Source: RHKX01 sp963784885
GTDB lineage: Bacteria > Actinomycetota > Thermoleophilia > Solirubrobacterales > 70-9
DNA length: 64,000 nt
NCBI GenBank assembly: GCA_963784885.1
Contig: CAWATA010000004.1
Location: 372,001-436,000 of the forward strand
Reading direction: 5' to 3'
The notes under the pieces are model-generated. The model had not been told where the DNA came from, ran no database searches, and saw only the letters and a program-made list of their open reading frames with translations. Positions within the stretch are counted from its first letter, which is position 1. Every line of letters begins with the position of its first letter. The position numbers were made by a program, and so were the translations under genes. Shown in pieces: positions 8,941-17,990 of this stretch.

Positions 8941-9731
8941 TGGAGCGGGTCTTCCTCGTCACCGGCGCCTCGAGCGGGATCGGTGAGGCGTCTGCGCGGC
9001 GCCTCGCCGCCGAGCCCGGCGCCCGGCTGGTGCTGGTCGCCCGTCGCGAAGAGCGGCTTCGCGCGCTCGCGGAGTCACTGCCCATCCCGGCGAGCTGGGT
9101 CGCGGCCGACCTGACCGACGACGACGCGCCCGCCCGCATCGCGGCCCACGTCGAGGAGCACGGCGGTCGCCTCGACCTCCTCGTGAACAACGCCGGCGCC
9201 TCGTGGCGCGGCCGCTTCGCCGACGCCGGGGCCGAGAACGTCCGACGGACCATGGAGCTCAACTTCGACGCGGTCGTCAGGCTCACGGAGGCGCTCCTGC
9301 CGATCCTCCGCCGATCGGCGCCGAGCGCGATCGTGAACGTCGCCTCGACCGCGGGCCGGATCTCACGTCCCGGCGCCGGCGCCTACTCGGCCAGCAAGTA
9401 CGCGCTGATCGGCTGGAGCGACTCGCTCCACGCCGAGGAGGCCGAGCACGGCGTCCACGTCGGCATCGTCATGCCCGGCTTCATCGCCACCGAGGGCTTC
9501 CCTGCGACCGAGCTTCTCGCCAAGCCCTGGACGCGCTGGACCGTCTCGACCCCCGAGAAGGCGGCCGAGGCGATCGTCGACGCCGGCCTCCGCGGTCGCG
9601 CCGAGCGCTACGTCCCGCGTCCGTACGGGCTGATCGCCGTTCTCCGGGTGATCGCACCCGGCCTCGTCCGCCGGATCATCTCCGGCGGCGCCGGCGCGGT
9701 GGCCACGACGGCGACGAAGCCGGGCGATTAG
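8940..9731 (+). CDS. Short-chain dehydrogenase/reductase
   Basis: 263 residues, classical SDR. Glycine-rich TGASSGIG near residue 8, NNAG near 82, catalytic Ser in NVASTAGR and YSASK near 150 (Tyr and Lys present), then PGFIATEGF. ARREERL after the first beta strands suggests NADP preference (Arg in the binding loop). The C-terminus (VLRVIAPGLVRRII) is hydrophobic, as in membrane-associated SDRs. Translation is coupled to the preceding reductase. Substrate unknown. Confidence 0.9.
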   Translation: MERVFLVTGASSGIGEASARRLAAEPGARLVLVARREERLRALAESLPIPASWVAADLTDDDAPARIAAHVEEHGGRLDLLVNNAGASWRGRFADAGAENVRRTMELNFDAVVRLTEALLPILRRSAPSAIVNVASTAGRISRPGAGAYSASKYALIGWSDSLHAEEAEHGVHVGIVMPGFIATEGFPATELLAKPWTRWTVSTPEKAAEAIVDAGLRGRAERYVPRPYGLIAVLRVIAPGLVRRIISGGAGAVATTATKPGD

Positions 9732-9751
9732 GGGGCCCGCGCCGGCATGGT

Positions 9752-9790
9752 GGGTGCGGTTTCCGTTCAATATGAACGGCAAATGCACCC
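9752..9790. terminator. Bidirectional hairpin terminator
   Basis: Between convergent genes. Core stem CCGTTCA/TGAACGG with a 3-nt ATA loop, flanked by TTT on the left and AAA on the right and by an outer GGGTGC/GCACCC pairing. The T/A flanks give a U-run in either direction, so it can stop both the SDR and the MFS transcripts. Confidence 0.7.
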
Positions 9791-9798
9791 GGCACCGG

Positions 9799-11340
9799 CT
9801 ACTCCCTCACGGGTGCCGTCTCTCCGTGGTGGGACGGGTAGACGGGCGGGCCGTTGAAATCGCAGGAGAACTCGGCGGTGATCGGCCCGGCCGGTGGCTC
9901 GTCGGCGGCGAGGACGTCGGTCTCGATCGTCAGCCAGGCGATCAGGCCGCCGAGGGCTGAGAGCGCGGCGGCGACGTACATCGCCGTGTGGAAGCCGTCG
10001 GTCATCGCGGCCGGGTCGTAGAAGGAGTTGCCCGTCAGGCCGGCGATCAGCGGCAGTACGGCGACGGCGAGCAGACCGCCGACCCGGGAGACGGCGTTGT
10101 TGATGCCGGATGCGATGCCGGAATGGCGCGAGTCGGCAGCGGCGAGGACGGTGGCGGTCACCGGTGCGACGACGAGTGTGAGGCCGGCGCCGAACACGAG
10201 GACGGACGGCAGGACCGAAGTGACGTAGCTGCCTTCGGGATCGATCTGGGCCATCATCAGCATCCCGGCGGCGATCACGAGCGGGCCGAGGGTGAGTGGG
10301 ATCCGGGGGCCGATTCGCTGCGCGAGCGCTCCCGAGCGCGCCGAGAAGAGCAGCATCAGGGCGGTGACCGGCATCGAGGCGGCGCCGGCGGCGATCGGCG
10401 AGTAGCCCGCGGCGATCTGCAGAAAGGCGACGAGCAGGAAGAACACGCCGCTGAGCGCCGCGTAGACGACGAACGTCACCGCGTTGGCGGCGCTGAACTG
10501 GCGCGAGCGGAAGAGCCCGAGCGGCATCATCGGATGCGGGCTGCGGCGCTCCTGGACGAGGAAGGCGACGAGGGAGAGCAGACCGGCGACGGCGGCGATC
10601 ACGATCGTCGCCGAAGCGCCGCCGCCGGGCGCCTGGATCAGCGCGTAGGTGACGCCGCCGAGGCCGACCGCCGCGAGCAGAGCGCCGAGGCCGTCGAGCC
10701 GCTCGGGAGCGTCGCCGTCCCGCGTCTCGGGGATGTGCCGGGTCGCCATCAGCGCGACGAAGGCGCCGACCGGCACGTTGATCAAGAAGATCGCCCGCCA
10801 TGACACCGCCTCGACGAGCCAGCCTCCCAGCAGCGGGCCGACGGCGGTGGCGACGCCGCCGAGGCCCGACCAGGCGCCGATCGCCCGCGCCCGGTCGGCG
10901 GGCCGGAAGCTCGACTCGATCATCGCCAGGCTTCCCGGCGTCAGCAGGGCACCGCCGACGCCCTGCAGGAGCCGCGCTGCGATCAGCGCCTCCGAGCTCG
11001 GTGCCACGGCGCAGAGCAGCGAGGCGGCCGTGAACCAGGCGATCCCGATGACGAAGATCCGGCGGCGGCCATAGCGATCGCCGAGCGATCCCCCGAGCAG
11101 GATCAGCGACGCCAGGGTCAACGTGTATCCGCTGAGGATCCACTGCAGCGAGCTGGTCTCGGCGCCGAGGTCCTCACCGATCCGCGGCAGCGCGACGTTG
11201 ACGACGGTGCCGTCGAGGAAGACGATTCCGGATCCGAGCACCGCGATCGCGAGGACCCAGCGGCCCGGCCCGGTGCCGTAGGCGATCCCTTCGGCCTTCC
11301 TGCTCGCTCGCGGCACCCCCGGCCCTCCCGTCTTGCCCAC
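9799..11340 (-). CDS. MFS drug exporter, DHA2 (EmrB/QacA) family
   Basis: 513 residues with about 14 membrane segments. Motif D1-like LDGTVVNVALPRIGEDLGA in helix 1, LGGSLGDRYGRRRIF (motif A) between helices 2 and 3, and RLLQGVGGALLTPGSLAMI with GAWSGLGGVATAVGPLLGGWLVE (motif C) mark a proton-driven 14-TM multidrug exporter. The 30-residue hydrophilic C-terminus (FNGPPVYPSHHGE) is unusual and may be accessory. GTG start. It is divergent from the TetR gene at 11454 across 113 bp, the usual arrangement for a pump and its repressor. Confidence 0.92.
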   Translation of the reverse strand: MGKTGGPGVPRASRKAEGIAYGTGPGRWVLAIAVLGSGIVFLDGTVVNVALPRIGEDLGAETSSLQWILSGYTLTLASLILLGGSLGDRYGRRRIFVIGIAWFTAASLLCAVAPSSEALIAARLLQGVGGALLTPGSLAMIESSFRPADRARAIGAWSGLGGVATAVGPLLGGWLVEAVSWRAIFLINVPVGAFVALMATRHIPETRDGDAPERLDGLGALLAAVGLGGVTYALIQAPGGGASATIVIAAVAGLLSLVAFLVQERRSPHPMMPLGLFRSRQFSAANAVTFVVYAALSGVFFLLVAFLQIAAGYSPIAAGAASMPVTALMLLFSARSGALAQRIGPRIPLTLGPLVIAAGMLMMAQIDPEGSYVTSVLPSVLVFGAGLTLVVAPVTATVLAAADSRHSGIASGINNAVSRVGGLLAVAVLPLIAGLTGNSFYDPAAMTDGFHTAMYVAAALSALGGLIAWLTIETDVLAADEPPAGPITAEFSCDFNGPPVYPSHHGETAPVRE

Positions 11341-11453
11341 GTCTCGGTCTCAGCCGCAGTTTGACAGGGGCGGATCTCCGGACGGCGGCGGCCGTGCGCG
11401 GGGCCGGAGAAGTGGAGATCTTCCTCCGCTTGCGCTGTACGATTCGTTCCGCT

Positions 11454-12122
11454 GTGAGTGACGCGTCCCAGACTGCGGGTGCGACCCGGCCGCTGCGGAA
11501 GGACGCCGAGCGGAACCGGCAGCGCATCCTCGCCTCCGCTCGCATCCTGTTCGCCGAGGGCGGCGTCGACGTCGGGCTCGACGACATCGCTCGCCACGCC
11601 GGCGTCGGGGTCGGCACCGTCTATCGGCGCTTCCCCGACCGTGACTCGCTCATCGACGAGCTCCTCGACGACAAGATCGCCGGGATCGAGCGGGTCGCGG
11701 CGGAGGCGCTCGAGATCGATGACCCCTGGGAGGGATTCGTCCAGTTCCTCGAGCGCTCGCAGGAGATGCAGGCGGCCGACCGCGGTCTCAAGGAGGCTTT
11801 GCTCGTGCCGACCCGCGGCAAGGAGCGGCTCGCCGCCGCCCGGAGCCGGATCGAGCCCCTGCTCAGCGAGCTGATCGAGCGGGCGCAGGCCTCGGGGAGC
11901 CTGCGGCCCGACTTCCGGTTCGAGGACTTCGCGCTCCTGGTCGAGATGGTCGGCTCGGTAAGTGCGGCCACCCACGAAGCGTCGCCCGAGATCTGGCGGC
12001 GCTACCTGCGGATCCTGATCGACGGTCTCGCGACAAGCCGCGACGAACCGAGCGACCTCGGACCGGAGGCGCTCGACCGCGCGCACCTGACCGATGCTCT
12101 CTGCACGGCCTCGGCCCGTTAG
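11454..12122 (+). CDS. TetR-family repressor, probably of the adjacent MFS pump
   Basis: 222 residues from GTG at 11454. The frame opens at 11361, but those 31 residues precede the family N-terminus, and a TACGAT hexamer (11438-11443) lies 10 nt before this GTG. Helix-turn-helix at residues about 20-65: RQRILASARILFAEGGVDV, DDIARHAGVGVGTVYRRFPDRDSLIDEL. The C-terminal ligand domain is of the common actinobacterial type. Divergence from the exporter suggests auto- and pump repression. No clean operator palindrome was identified by eye in the 113-bp gap. Confidence 0.88.
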   Translation: MSDASQTAGATRPLRKDAERNRQRILASARILFAEGGVDVGLDDIARHAGVGVGTVYRRFPDRDSLIDELLDDKIAGIERVAAEALEIDDPWEGFVQFLERSQEMQAADRGLKEALLVPTRGKERLAAARSRIEPLLSELIERAQASGSLRPDFRFEDFALLVEMVGSVSAATHEASPEIWRRYLRILIDGLATSRDEPSDLGPEALDRAHLTDALCTASAR

Positions 12123-12209
12123 CTGACTTCAGAGATCGTCCCCGGATGCCGATCTGAGGTTCGGACCCGGCGGATCGCCTGCAGCGACAGGCTGGAGGCA
12201 AGCGAGAGA

Positions 12210-13271
12210 ATGGAGCAGCGACACGGAGGACGAGGAGGCGCCGGCGCACCGGATGGTGGGGACGGGGCCGCCCTGCGCGATCAGACGCGGGTCTTCTACC
12301 GACTCTCGGCGATTCTCTTCGCCGGTGGCGGCCTCGCCGCGATTCCACCGGACCTGCTCCACGAGCCCTCCTATGGGGCGGCGGTCTTCCTGTTGCCGCT
12401 GCTTGCGGTCGTCAGCGGCGTCGTCACCTGGCTGATCGCCGATCGAGCCCCGGCATGGGGCCTGCACGTCGTCGCCGTCGTCGCGACGCTCGAGATTGCG
12501 TTGACCGTTGCCGTGACCGAGGAGGTCTTCGCCGTCTACTACGTCTTCGTGGCGATCTTCGTCGCCTACATCTTCTCCGACCGCAGGGTGATAGCCGCCC
12601 ACCTCGCCTTCATCATCGCCGCCACGCTCGCGCCGATCGCCTACGACTCCGGTGACGCCCGCAACCTGGCCGTACAGGCACTGATCGTGATCCCGACGCT
12701 GATCATCGCCGCCGGGATGGTCGTCTACCTGCGCGAGCGTCTCGCCGCGAGCGAGGAGCGCTACCGCCACCTCTCCGAATGCGATCCACTGACCGGCATC
12801 GGCAATTACCGGATGCTCGTCAACCGCATGCCCGGCGAGCTTCGCCGCCACGATCGCCACGGTAGGACGCTGTCGCTGATCGCCATCGACCTCGACGATT
12901 TCAAGCGTGTCAACGACGGGCTCGGACACCAGCGCGGCGATCGGCTGCTGCGCGAGGTCGCCGCTGTGCTCGCCGATGGCGTTCGCGGTCACGACATCGT
13001 CGTCCGGCAGGGAGGCGACGAGTTCGCCGTGATCGCGCCCGAGACCGACCTCGAGGAGGCGCGGGAGCTGGCAGAGCGGCTGCGATCGCGGCTTGCGGAA
13101 ATGTCCGCCGGCGAGTACCGGATCGGGGCTTCGATCGGAGTCGCGTGCTATCCGGCCGACGCGGAGACGCTCGAGGCGCTGCTCCGCGTGGCGGACGACC
13201 GGCTCCGGCTCGCCAAAGGCGAGGTCGTGCCCCGCCGTCTGAGCCGGGGCGCGCTCGCCGGACCGGGGTGA
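12210..13271 (+). CDS. Membrane-bound diguanylate cyclase (GGDEF)
   Basis: 353 residues. An N-terminal membrane sensor domain of about six hydrophobic segments (residues 28-175) is followed by a GGDEF domain (about 185-340). The active-site motif GGDEF is at 268-272, with CDPLTGIGNYR at the domain start and DLDDFKRVND for metal/GTP binding. The inhibitory I-site RGHD (259-262) lies exactly five residues before GGDEF, so feedback inhibition by c-di-GMP is expected. No EAL domain. ATG start after a weak GCGAGAGA ribosome site. No c-di-GMP riboswitch is visible in the 87-bp leader. Confidence 0.92.
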   Translation: MEQRHGGRGGAGAPDGGDGAALRDQTRVFYRLSAILFAGGGLAAIPPDLLHEPSYGAAVFLLPLLAVVSGVVTWLIADRAPAWGLHVVAVVATLEIALTVAVTEEVFAVYYVFVAIFVAYIFSDRRVIAAHLAFIIAATLAPIAYDSGDARNLAVQALIVIPTLIIAAGMVVYLRERLAASEERYRHLSECDPLTGIGNYRMLVNRMPGELRRHDRHGRTLSLIAIDLDDFKRVNDGLGHQRGDRLLREVAAVLADGVRGHDIVVRQGGDEFAVIAPETDLEEARELAERLRSRLAEMSAGEYRIGASIGVACYPADAETLEALLRVADDRLRLAKGEVVPRRLSRGALAGPG

Positions 13272-13278
13272 GAAGGCC

Positions 13279-13302
13279 GGCGCCCGGCCGGAGCCGGGCG
13301 CC
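13279..13302. terminator. GC-rich hairpin between convergent genes
   Basis: Perfect 10-bp stem GGCGCCCGGC/GCCGGGCGCC with a CGGA loop, 8 bp after the cyclase stop and 8 bp before the SHOCT gene stop. There is no T-run on either side, so it is a U-less or Rho-assisted type. Confidence 0.6.
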
Positions 13303-13310
13303 GGGAGTCC

Positions 13311-13700
13311 TCAGGAGAGCAGCTTCGCCTTCATCTGCTCGTACTCGGCATCGCTGAGCTTGCCCTTGTCGTGCAGTTCCGCGAGGTTGGCGAGCTCGTC
13401 GACCTTCGACGTGCCGGCAGTCTCCTTGATGTATTCGTCGAAGTGCTTCTTCTGCTCCGCCTGTTCCTGGATGGCGCGATCGCGCATCCCGCTTCCGCGG
13501 GCGATCAGGTAGATCAGGGCGGCCAGGAACGGGATGAAGATCAGGAACACGACCCAGAGGGCCTTGCCCCAGCCCGACATCTCGTGATCCCGGAACAGAT
13601 CGGAGAGGATCGTGAACAGGACCATGATCCAGGCGACGAAGATGAAGACGGCCAGGACGGTCCCGAGTGCCTCTCCGAACGAGTAGTCCGCTATGAGCAT
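13311..13700 (-). CDS. PLDc_N plus SHOCT domain membrane protein
   Basis: 129 residues. Two membrane helices (about 10-32 and 44-66) in a PLDc_N-like module (WIMVLFTILSDLFRDHEMSGWGKALWVVFLIFIPFLAAL), a charged linker, and a C-terminal SHOCT motif (LANLAELHDKGKLSDAEYEQMKAKLLS). This two-part architecture is common in actinobacteria and often acts in envelope maintenance or oligomerisation; no catalytic residues are present. AAAGG ribosome site 6 nt before the ATG at 13700. Precise role unknown. Confidence 0.85.
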   Translation of the reverse strand: MLIADYSFGEALGTVLAVFIFVAWIMVLFTILSDLFRDHEMSGWGKALWVVFLIFIPFLAALIYLIARGSGMRDRAIQEQAEQKKHFDEYIKETAGTSKVDELANLAELHDKGKLSDAEYEQMKAKLLS

Positions 13701-13768
13701 TGGGTGCCTTTCAGTTGCTGGTAATTGAATTCGGGAGGGTACTCAAGCGTCGCCGCACCGACTGCCGC

Positions 13769-15580
13769 TCACCAGGCGCCGCCGCCGCCGCCGCCGGAGA
13801 AGCCGCCGCCTCCGCCGCCTCCGCCGCTCGAGCTCGACTCGGGCGCGACCTGGCTCGCGAACCCGGACGAGAACCCGTCGAAGCCGCTGCCGAAGCTTCC
13901 CGAGGTGATCGCGTATGAGGTCCAGAGCCCAGTGCTGGATGCCTCGGCCAGGACCGGAGCCGGGATCCGCCCCGACCTCGCGACCCGCTCGGCGGTACCG
14001 AACGCGACCGCGTAGACGAGTATCCGCCGCCACAGCTTCAGGGTCGCGGGAGGGTCGTCGTCGAGCCGCGGGAAATCGGCGGTCCACTTCGCGAACGCGC
14101 TCCAGCGTTGGTTGCGCTCGCGGGCGACCGGATCGAGACGCCGGAGCCAGTTCGCCGGCGGCACGAAAATAAGCAGCAGCGTCGCGACGAGACCGGTGAC
14201 CGGGATTCCGGGCAGGTGCGTCCGCGTCCAGACCAGGGCGATCAGCACGCCGAACAGGACTACAACGACCAGGGCGATCAGCGCCCACCACCCCAGGTAG
14301 TTGCGGTCCCATCCGATCGCGCCCTCTTCGGCGTCCCTGAGGCTGCTGTTCATCTCCTCCCAGCTTGCGCGCCAGGTGCTCGAGTGCTTCGGAATCCGAT
14401 CCGACATCGCGCCGAGGGCTACCCACTCGTCGTCGATCAGCTCGTCGAAGAAATCGAGGACCTGCGTCTCGAACGGCTCGAGCCCGGCGGTGCCGTCGTC
14501 GCGCTCAGCCCGCTTTAGCTCGAGGTCGAGCTCGTCGGTCCCCGCCGCCGGGCGCGCCTCGTAGTAGCCGCGATCGACGAGGTCCATGAGGGTCGCGAGC
14601 ACGACCCGCTGGTCGTAGTCGCCCTCGTTGGCGATCCCGTAGCCGACCGCGGGCGGCAGGTCCTCCGGGGGCTCGGGCAGATACTCGGGGATGCCGGTGT
14701 CGCGCTCCCGGGCCAGCAGGACGAGCGCGAACGTCCACGCCAGAGCGATGCCGCCGATCAGCAGCGACAGCAGCAACTGGTTCGCGACCGCGAAGTTCTT
14801 CAGCCGGTCGATGAACCCGTATCCGTCGTCGAGCCCGGCCTCCTCGCCGGCGATCGCGCCGAGGCCGTCGCCGGGCTTGACGACGGCGCCGGCCGTCGAA
14901 TCGATCGCGTCGCGGGGGAAGACCGCCCGCAACCCGACCGCCTCGCCCTCCGGGACCCGGTCGATCGAGACGCTCGCGTCGTCACCGACGTCGACGTCCT
15001 CCCCGAGCGAGCGCGGTCGCACCCAGGCCTGCTCGGGCGCGACGCCGGAAGCCGCCGCGATCGACGCGTGCAGGTTGCTGGTCCAGAACTCCCATTGGCT
15101 GCCCCAGATGTTCCAGCGGACGTCGACGACGTCGTCGTGCGCGACCGTCGCGCCGGTGACGCGGTAGGTCAGCTCGAAGGTCCGGGTCTCGTTGGCGGCG
15201 TCGTAGTGCCAGACGATGCGCAACCCGTTCGGCTGGACCTCCGTCCCGAACGTCCCCGGACGGTCGAACGAGCCGAGGGCGGTGTTGCCTCCCGGCCGGT
15301 AGCGACCCTCGATTGCGTCGCGCACGCCCGCGTCAGTGATCCGGACGCCCTGTTGCGCCGGGATGTCGCGGTAGCCGCCGCTGAACTTGCCCGTGAAGTC
15401 GAAGGGCAGCGACTCGCGGACGATCAGGCTGCCGTCCTCCTGGAGCCTGACCGTGACATCGGCGTCGGTGATCTCGAACTCCTTCTCGGACGTCGGGATC
15501 GCGGGAGCGATCGCCATCACCGCTGCGACGACGCCGATCACGATCAGCGCGCCGGTCAGGCGCAGCACCACTCTCTTCAC
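13769..15580 (-). CDS. DUF2207 membrane protein with Gly-rich tail
   Basis: 603 residues. An N-terminal signal anchor (about 5-28) precedes an extracytoplasmic beta-rich DUF2207 domain (about 35-235, with TDADVTVRLQEDGSLIVRESLPFDFTG and GGYRDIP). Further membrane helices lie near 268-290 and 425-475. The C-terminus is Ser/Gly-rich (GSGFDGFSSGFAS, then poly-Gly broken by FSG, ending GAW), typical of this family. Overlaps the lemA-like gene upstream by 4 nt. DUF2207 and LemA proteins are commonly paired; the role in the envelope is unknown. Confidence 0.9.
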   Translation of the reverse strand: MKRVVLRLTGALIVIGVVAAVMAIAPAIPTSEKEFEITDADVTVRLQEDGSLIVRESLPFDFTGKFSGGYRDIPAQQGVRITDAGVRDAIEGRYRPGGNTALGSFDRPGTFGTEVQPNGLRIVWHYDAANETRTFELTYRVTGATVAHDDVVDVRWNIWGSQWEFWTSNLHASIAAASGVAPEQAWVRPRSLGEDVDVGDDASVSIDRVPEGEAVGLRAVFPRDAIDSTAGAVVKPGDGLGAIAGEEAGLDDGYGFIDRLKNFAVANQLLLSLLIGGIALAWTFALVLLARERDTGIPEYLPEPPEDLPPAVGYGIANEGDYDQRVVLATLMDLVDRGYYEARPAAGTDELDLELKRAERDDGTAGLEPFETQVLDFFDELIDDEWVALGAMSDRIPKHSSTWRASWEEMNSSLRDAEEGAIGWDRNYLGWWALIALVVVVLFGVLIALVWTRTHLPGIPVTGLVATLLLIFVPPANWLRRLDPVARERNQRWSAFAKWTADFPRLDDDPPATLKLWRRILVYAVAFGTAERVARSGRIPAPVLAEASSTGLWTSYAITSGSFGSGFDGFSSGFASQVAPESSSSGGGGGGGGFSGGGGGGAW

Positions 15581-16146
15581 CGGGTGCCCTCCCCGAGCGA
15601 GACGGCGGGGGCGACGTGGACCTCGGCGTCGGCGGTGAAGAAGTCGCGCGGACGGAAACCGAAGGCGCCGGCGACCAGCGACTGCGGGAAGACGGCCACC
15701 GCGGTGTTGAGGGTCTCCACGGTGTCGTTGTAGACGCGCCGCGTGATCGAGATGCGCTCTTCGACGGACGCGAGGTCCCGCTGGAGCGCGGCGAAGTTCT
15801 CGCTCGCCTTCAGCTCCGGGTACGCCTCGGCGACCCCGATCAGGCTTGTGATCCCGCTGGCGAGCAGCCCTTCGACCGGGCCCTGGGCGACCGGTCCCGC
15901 TCCGACCGCGGCGACCGCCGCCCCGCGCGCCTCAGCGGTCCGCTCGAAGGTCGCGCGCTCGTGGCCCGCGTAGCCCGAGACCGCGGCGACGAGGTTCGGG
16001 ACGAGGTCGTGGCGAAGCTTCAGCGCGACCTCGATCTGCGCCCACGAGTTGTCGCACGCGAGCCGCATCCGGACGAGCCGGTTGTAGGTGATCAGGACGA
16101 ACAGCGCGACCGCCAGGACGACGGCGCCGACGGCTATCAGCAGCAC
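15577..16146 (-). CDS. lemA: LemA family protein
   Basis: 189 residues from GTG at 16146 with a GGAGGAGAATC ribosome site. One N-terminal membrane helix (1-20), then the LemA helical domain: YNRLVRMRLACDNSWAQIEVALKLRHDLVPNLVAAVSGYAGHE, ASENFAALQRDLASVEERISITRRVYND and the terminal NTAVAVFPQSLVAGAFGFRPRDFF. All LemA hallmarks are present. Translationally coupled to the DUF2207 gene, so the two probably act as one membrane unit. Molecular function of the family is not established. Confidence 0.93.
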   Translation of the reverse strand: MLLIAVGAVVLAVALFVLITYNRLVRMRLACDNSWAQIEVALKLRHDLVPNLVAAVSGYAGHERATFERTAEARGAAVAAVGAGPVAQGPVEGLLASGITSLIGVAEAYPELKASENFAALQRDLASVEERISITRRVYNDTVETLNTAVAVFPQSLVAGAFGFRPRDFFTADAEVHVAPAVSLGEGTR

Positions 16147-16233
16147 GATTCTCCTCCTCGGGGTCCGCGGCTCACGCGGGCAAACCTATCCGGAAGCTGT
16201 GCGGTGCGAGCGCCGTCGCAATAGGGTTGCCGA

Positions 16234-16998
16234 ATGAGCGACGCGGAAGCACCGACCGGCGGTGACCTCGACGGCAAGGTCGCCCTCGTAACCGGCGGTG
16301 CCGGCGGACTCGGCTCGGCCGCCTCGCGGGCCCTTGCCGCGGCCGGAGCCACGGTGATCGTCGCCGACGTCGATCCCGCGGGCGAAGATCTCGCGGACGA
16401 GATCGGCGGAGTCTTCACCCGGGCTGACGTCGCGACGCTGGAGGCCAACCGCGGTCTCGTCGACCTCGCCCGCCGCGAGTGTGGAGGGCTCGATCTGCTC
16501 TACCTGAACGCCGGGGTCTCCAGCGGCGTCGGCCTCGGTGACGACTTCGACGTCGACCGTTACCGCCGGGTCATGGGGATCAACCTCGACGGAGTCGTCT
16601 TCGGCACCGTGGCGGCACTGCCGGCGCTGCGGGAGCGCGGCGGCGGTTCGATCGTCGCCACCGCCTCGCTGGCCGGTCTGACCGCCGTCCCGTTCGACCC
16701 CCTCTACGCTGCCAACAAGCACGCCGTCGTCGGGCTCGCCCGATCGCTCGGCCTCGGCCTCGCCGAGGACGGGATCCGCTTCAACGCGATCTGTCCGGGA
16801 TTCGCCGAGTCGGGAATCATCGAGCCGATCCGCGAGGCCCTTGTGGAGTCCTCGATCCCGATCATCCCGGCGGAGCGGGTCGCGGAGGCGGTCCTGGAAC
16901 TGTTCTGCGGCGAGATGAGCGGCGAGTGCTGGTACGTGCAGGCGGGACGCGAGGCCGAAGCCTTCCGGTTCCGCAACATCCCCGGCCCGCGAGCTTGA
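16234..16998 (+). CDS. Short-chain dehydrogenase/reductase
   Basis: 254 residues, classical SDR. TGGAGGLG at about 20-27, ADVDP after strand beta-2 (Asp favours NAD), NAGVSSG near 90, ATASLAGL (catalytic Ser region), YAANK near 156 and CPGFAESGI. Start ATG is preceded by TAGGGT (16222-16227) with a 6-nt spacer and no Shine-Dalgarno. It stands alone, divergent from lemA. Substrate unknown. Confidence 0.9.
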   Translation: MSDAEAPTGGDLDGKVALVTGGAGGLGSAASRALAAAGATVIVADVDPAGEDLADEIGGVFTRADVATLEANRGLVDLARRECGGLDLLYLNAGVSSGVGLGDDFDVDRYRRVMGINLDGVVFGTVAALPALRERGGGSIVATASLAGLTAVPFDPLYAANKHAVVGLARSLGLGLAEDGIRFNAICPGFAESGIIEPIREALVESSIPIIPAERVAEAVLELFCGEMSGECWYVQAGREAEAFRFRNIPGPRA

Positions 16999-17086
16999 AT
17001 CTGGCTGCAATCCGGCGCAACTCAGCGTTGGCGCGGCGGGCTGTCCGGCTCTCCGAGCAACGCGACGTAGCCCCTAGGATTCCGGC

Positions 17087-17899
17087 ATGCACGTTGAGGT
17101 CGAGGACTCCGGCGGCCGGACCTTCCGCCGCTTCGTCGCACTCGGCGACTCGACCACCGAGGGGCTCGAGGACCCCTACCCCGACGGCAGCGGCTATCGC
17201 GGCTGGGCCGATCGGCTCGCGGAGCGCCTCGCGACCGCCAGCCCGGACCTGGCCTACGCCAACCTGGCCGTCCGCGGTCGCAAGGTCCCGCAGATCCGCT
17301 CCGAACAGCTCGAGCCGGCGATCCGGCTGGAACCCGATCTCGCCAGCGTCCTCGGTGGGATCAACGACGTTCTGCGGCGCTCGCTCGACCTCGACCGCGT
17401 GATCGGCGACCTCGACGCGATGACCGCCTCGCTGGCGGAGCGCGGAGCGGTCGTCCTCAACTTCACCTTCCCGGACCCGACCACGGTGATCACGGTCGCG
17501 GCGGCGCGGATCCGCGCGCGCGTCACCGAGTTCAACGGACGGGTCCGGAGCATGGCCGCCGCCCGCGGCAGCGTCCTCGTCGACCTCGCCGACGACGGCA
17601 TCGCCCATCCCGCGCTCTGGTGCGACGATCGCCTTCACGCCAACGCCGCCGGGCACGAGCGAATCGCCGGTGCGGCCGCAGCGGCGCTGGGGCTCGACGA
17701 CGGGCGCGACTGGGCGCAGGCGCTGCCCGCGCCGCCCCGACGGTCGATCGCGTCGCGGTACGCCTCCGACGCCGTCTGGATGGGCCGGCACATGACGCCT
17801 TGGCTGATCCGCCGCCTTCGCGGGATCTCCTCCGGCGACGGCCGCGCCGCGAAGCGCCCGGAGCTGCTGCCGGTGGTGAGTGCCGGCGACGGCGGCTAG
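17087..17899 (+). CDS. SGNH/GDSL-family hydrolase
   Basis: 270 residues. Block I is FVALGDSTTEG (nucleophile Ser22 in GDS), block III GGINDVLR (Gly and Asn of the oxyanion hole) and block V DDRLHANAAGHERIA (Asp and His of the triad). No signal peptide, so cytoplasmic. The C-terminal 50 residues (PPRRSIASRYASDAVWMGRHMTPWLIRRLRG) match the SGNH esterases of mycobacteria and relatives. Start ATG with TAGGAT (17075-17080), 6-nt spacer. Likely an esterase or acyl hydrolase; substrate unknown. Confidence 0.9.
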   Translation: MHVEVEDSGGRTFRRFVALGDSTTEGLEDPYPDGSGYRGWADRLAERLATASPDLAYANLAVRGRKVPQIRSEQLEPAIRLEPDLASVLGGINDVLRRSLDLDRVIGDLDAMTASLAERGAVVLNFTFPDPTTVITVAAARIRARVTEFNGRVRSMAAARGSVLVDLADDGIAHPALWCDDRLHANAAGHERIAGAAAAALGLDDGRDWAQALPAPPRRSIASRYASDAVWMGRHMTPWLIRRLRGISSGDGRAAKRPELLPVVSAGDGG

Positions 17900-17990
17900 A
17901 CGACGCTCAGCCGGGCGCGCCAGGCGCGGGGGGCTGGGGCGATGACGACGGGCTTGCAGGCGGGGTGGGGCGGGCGGCGAACGGTTCCGT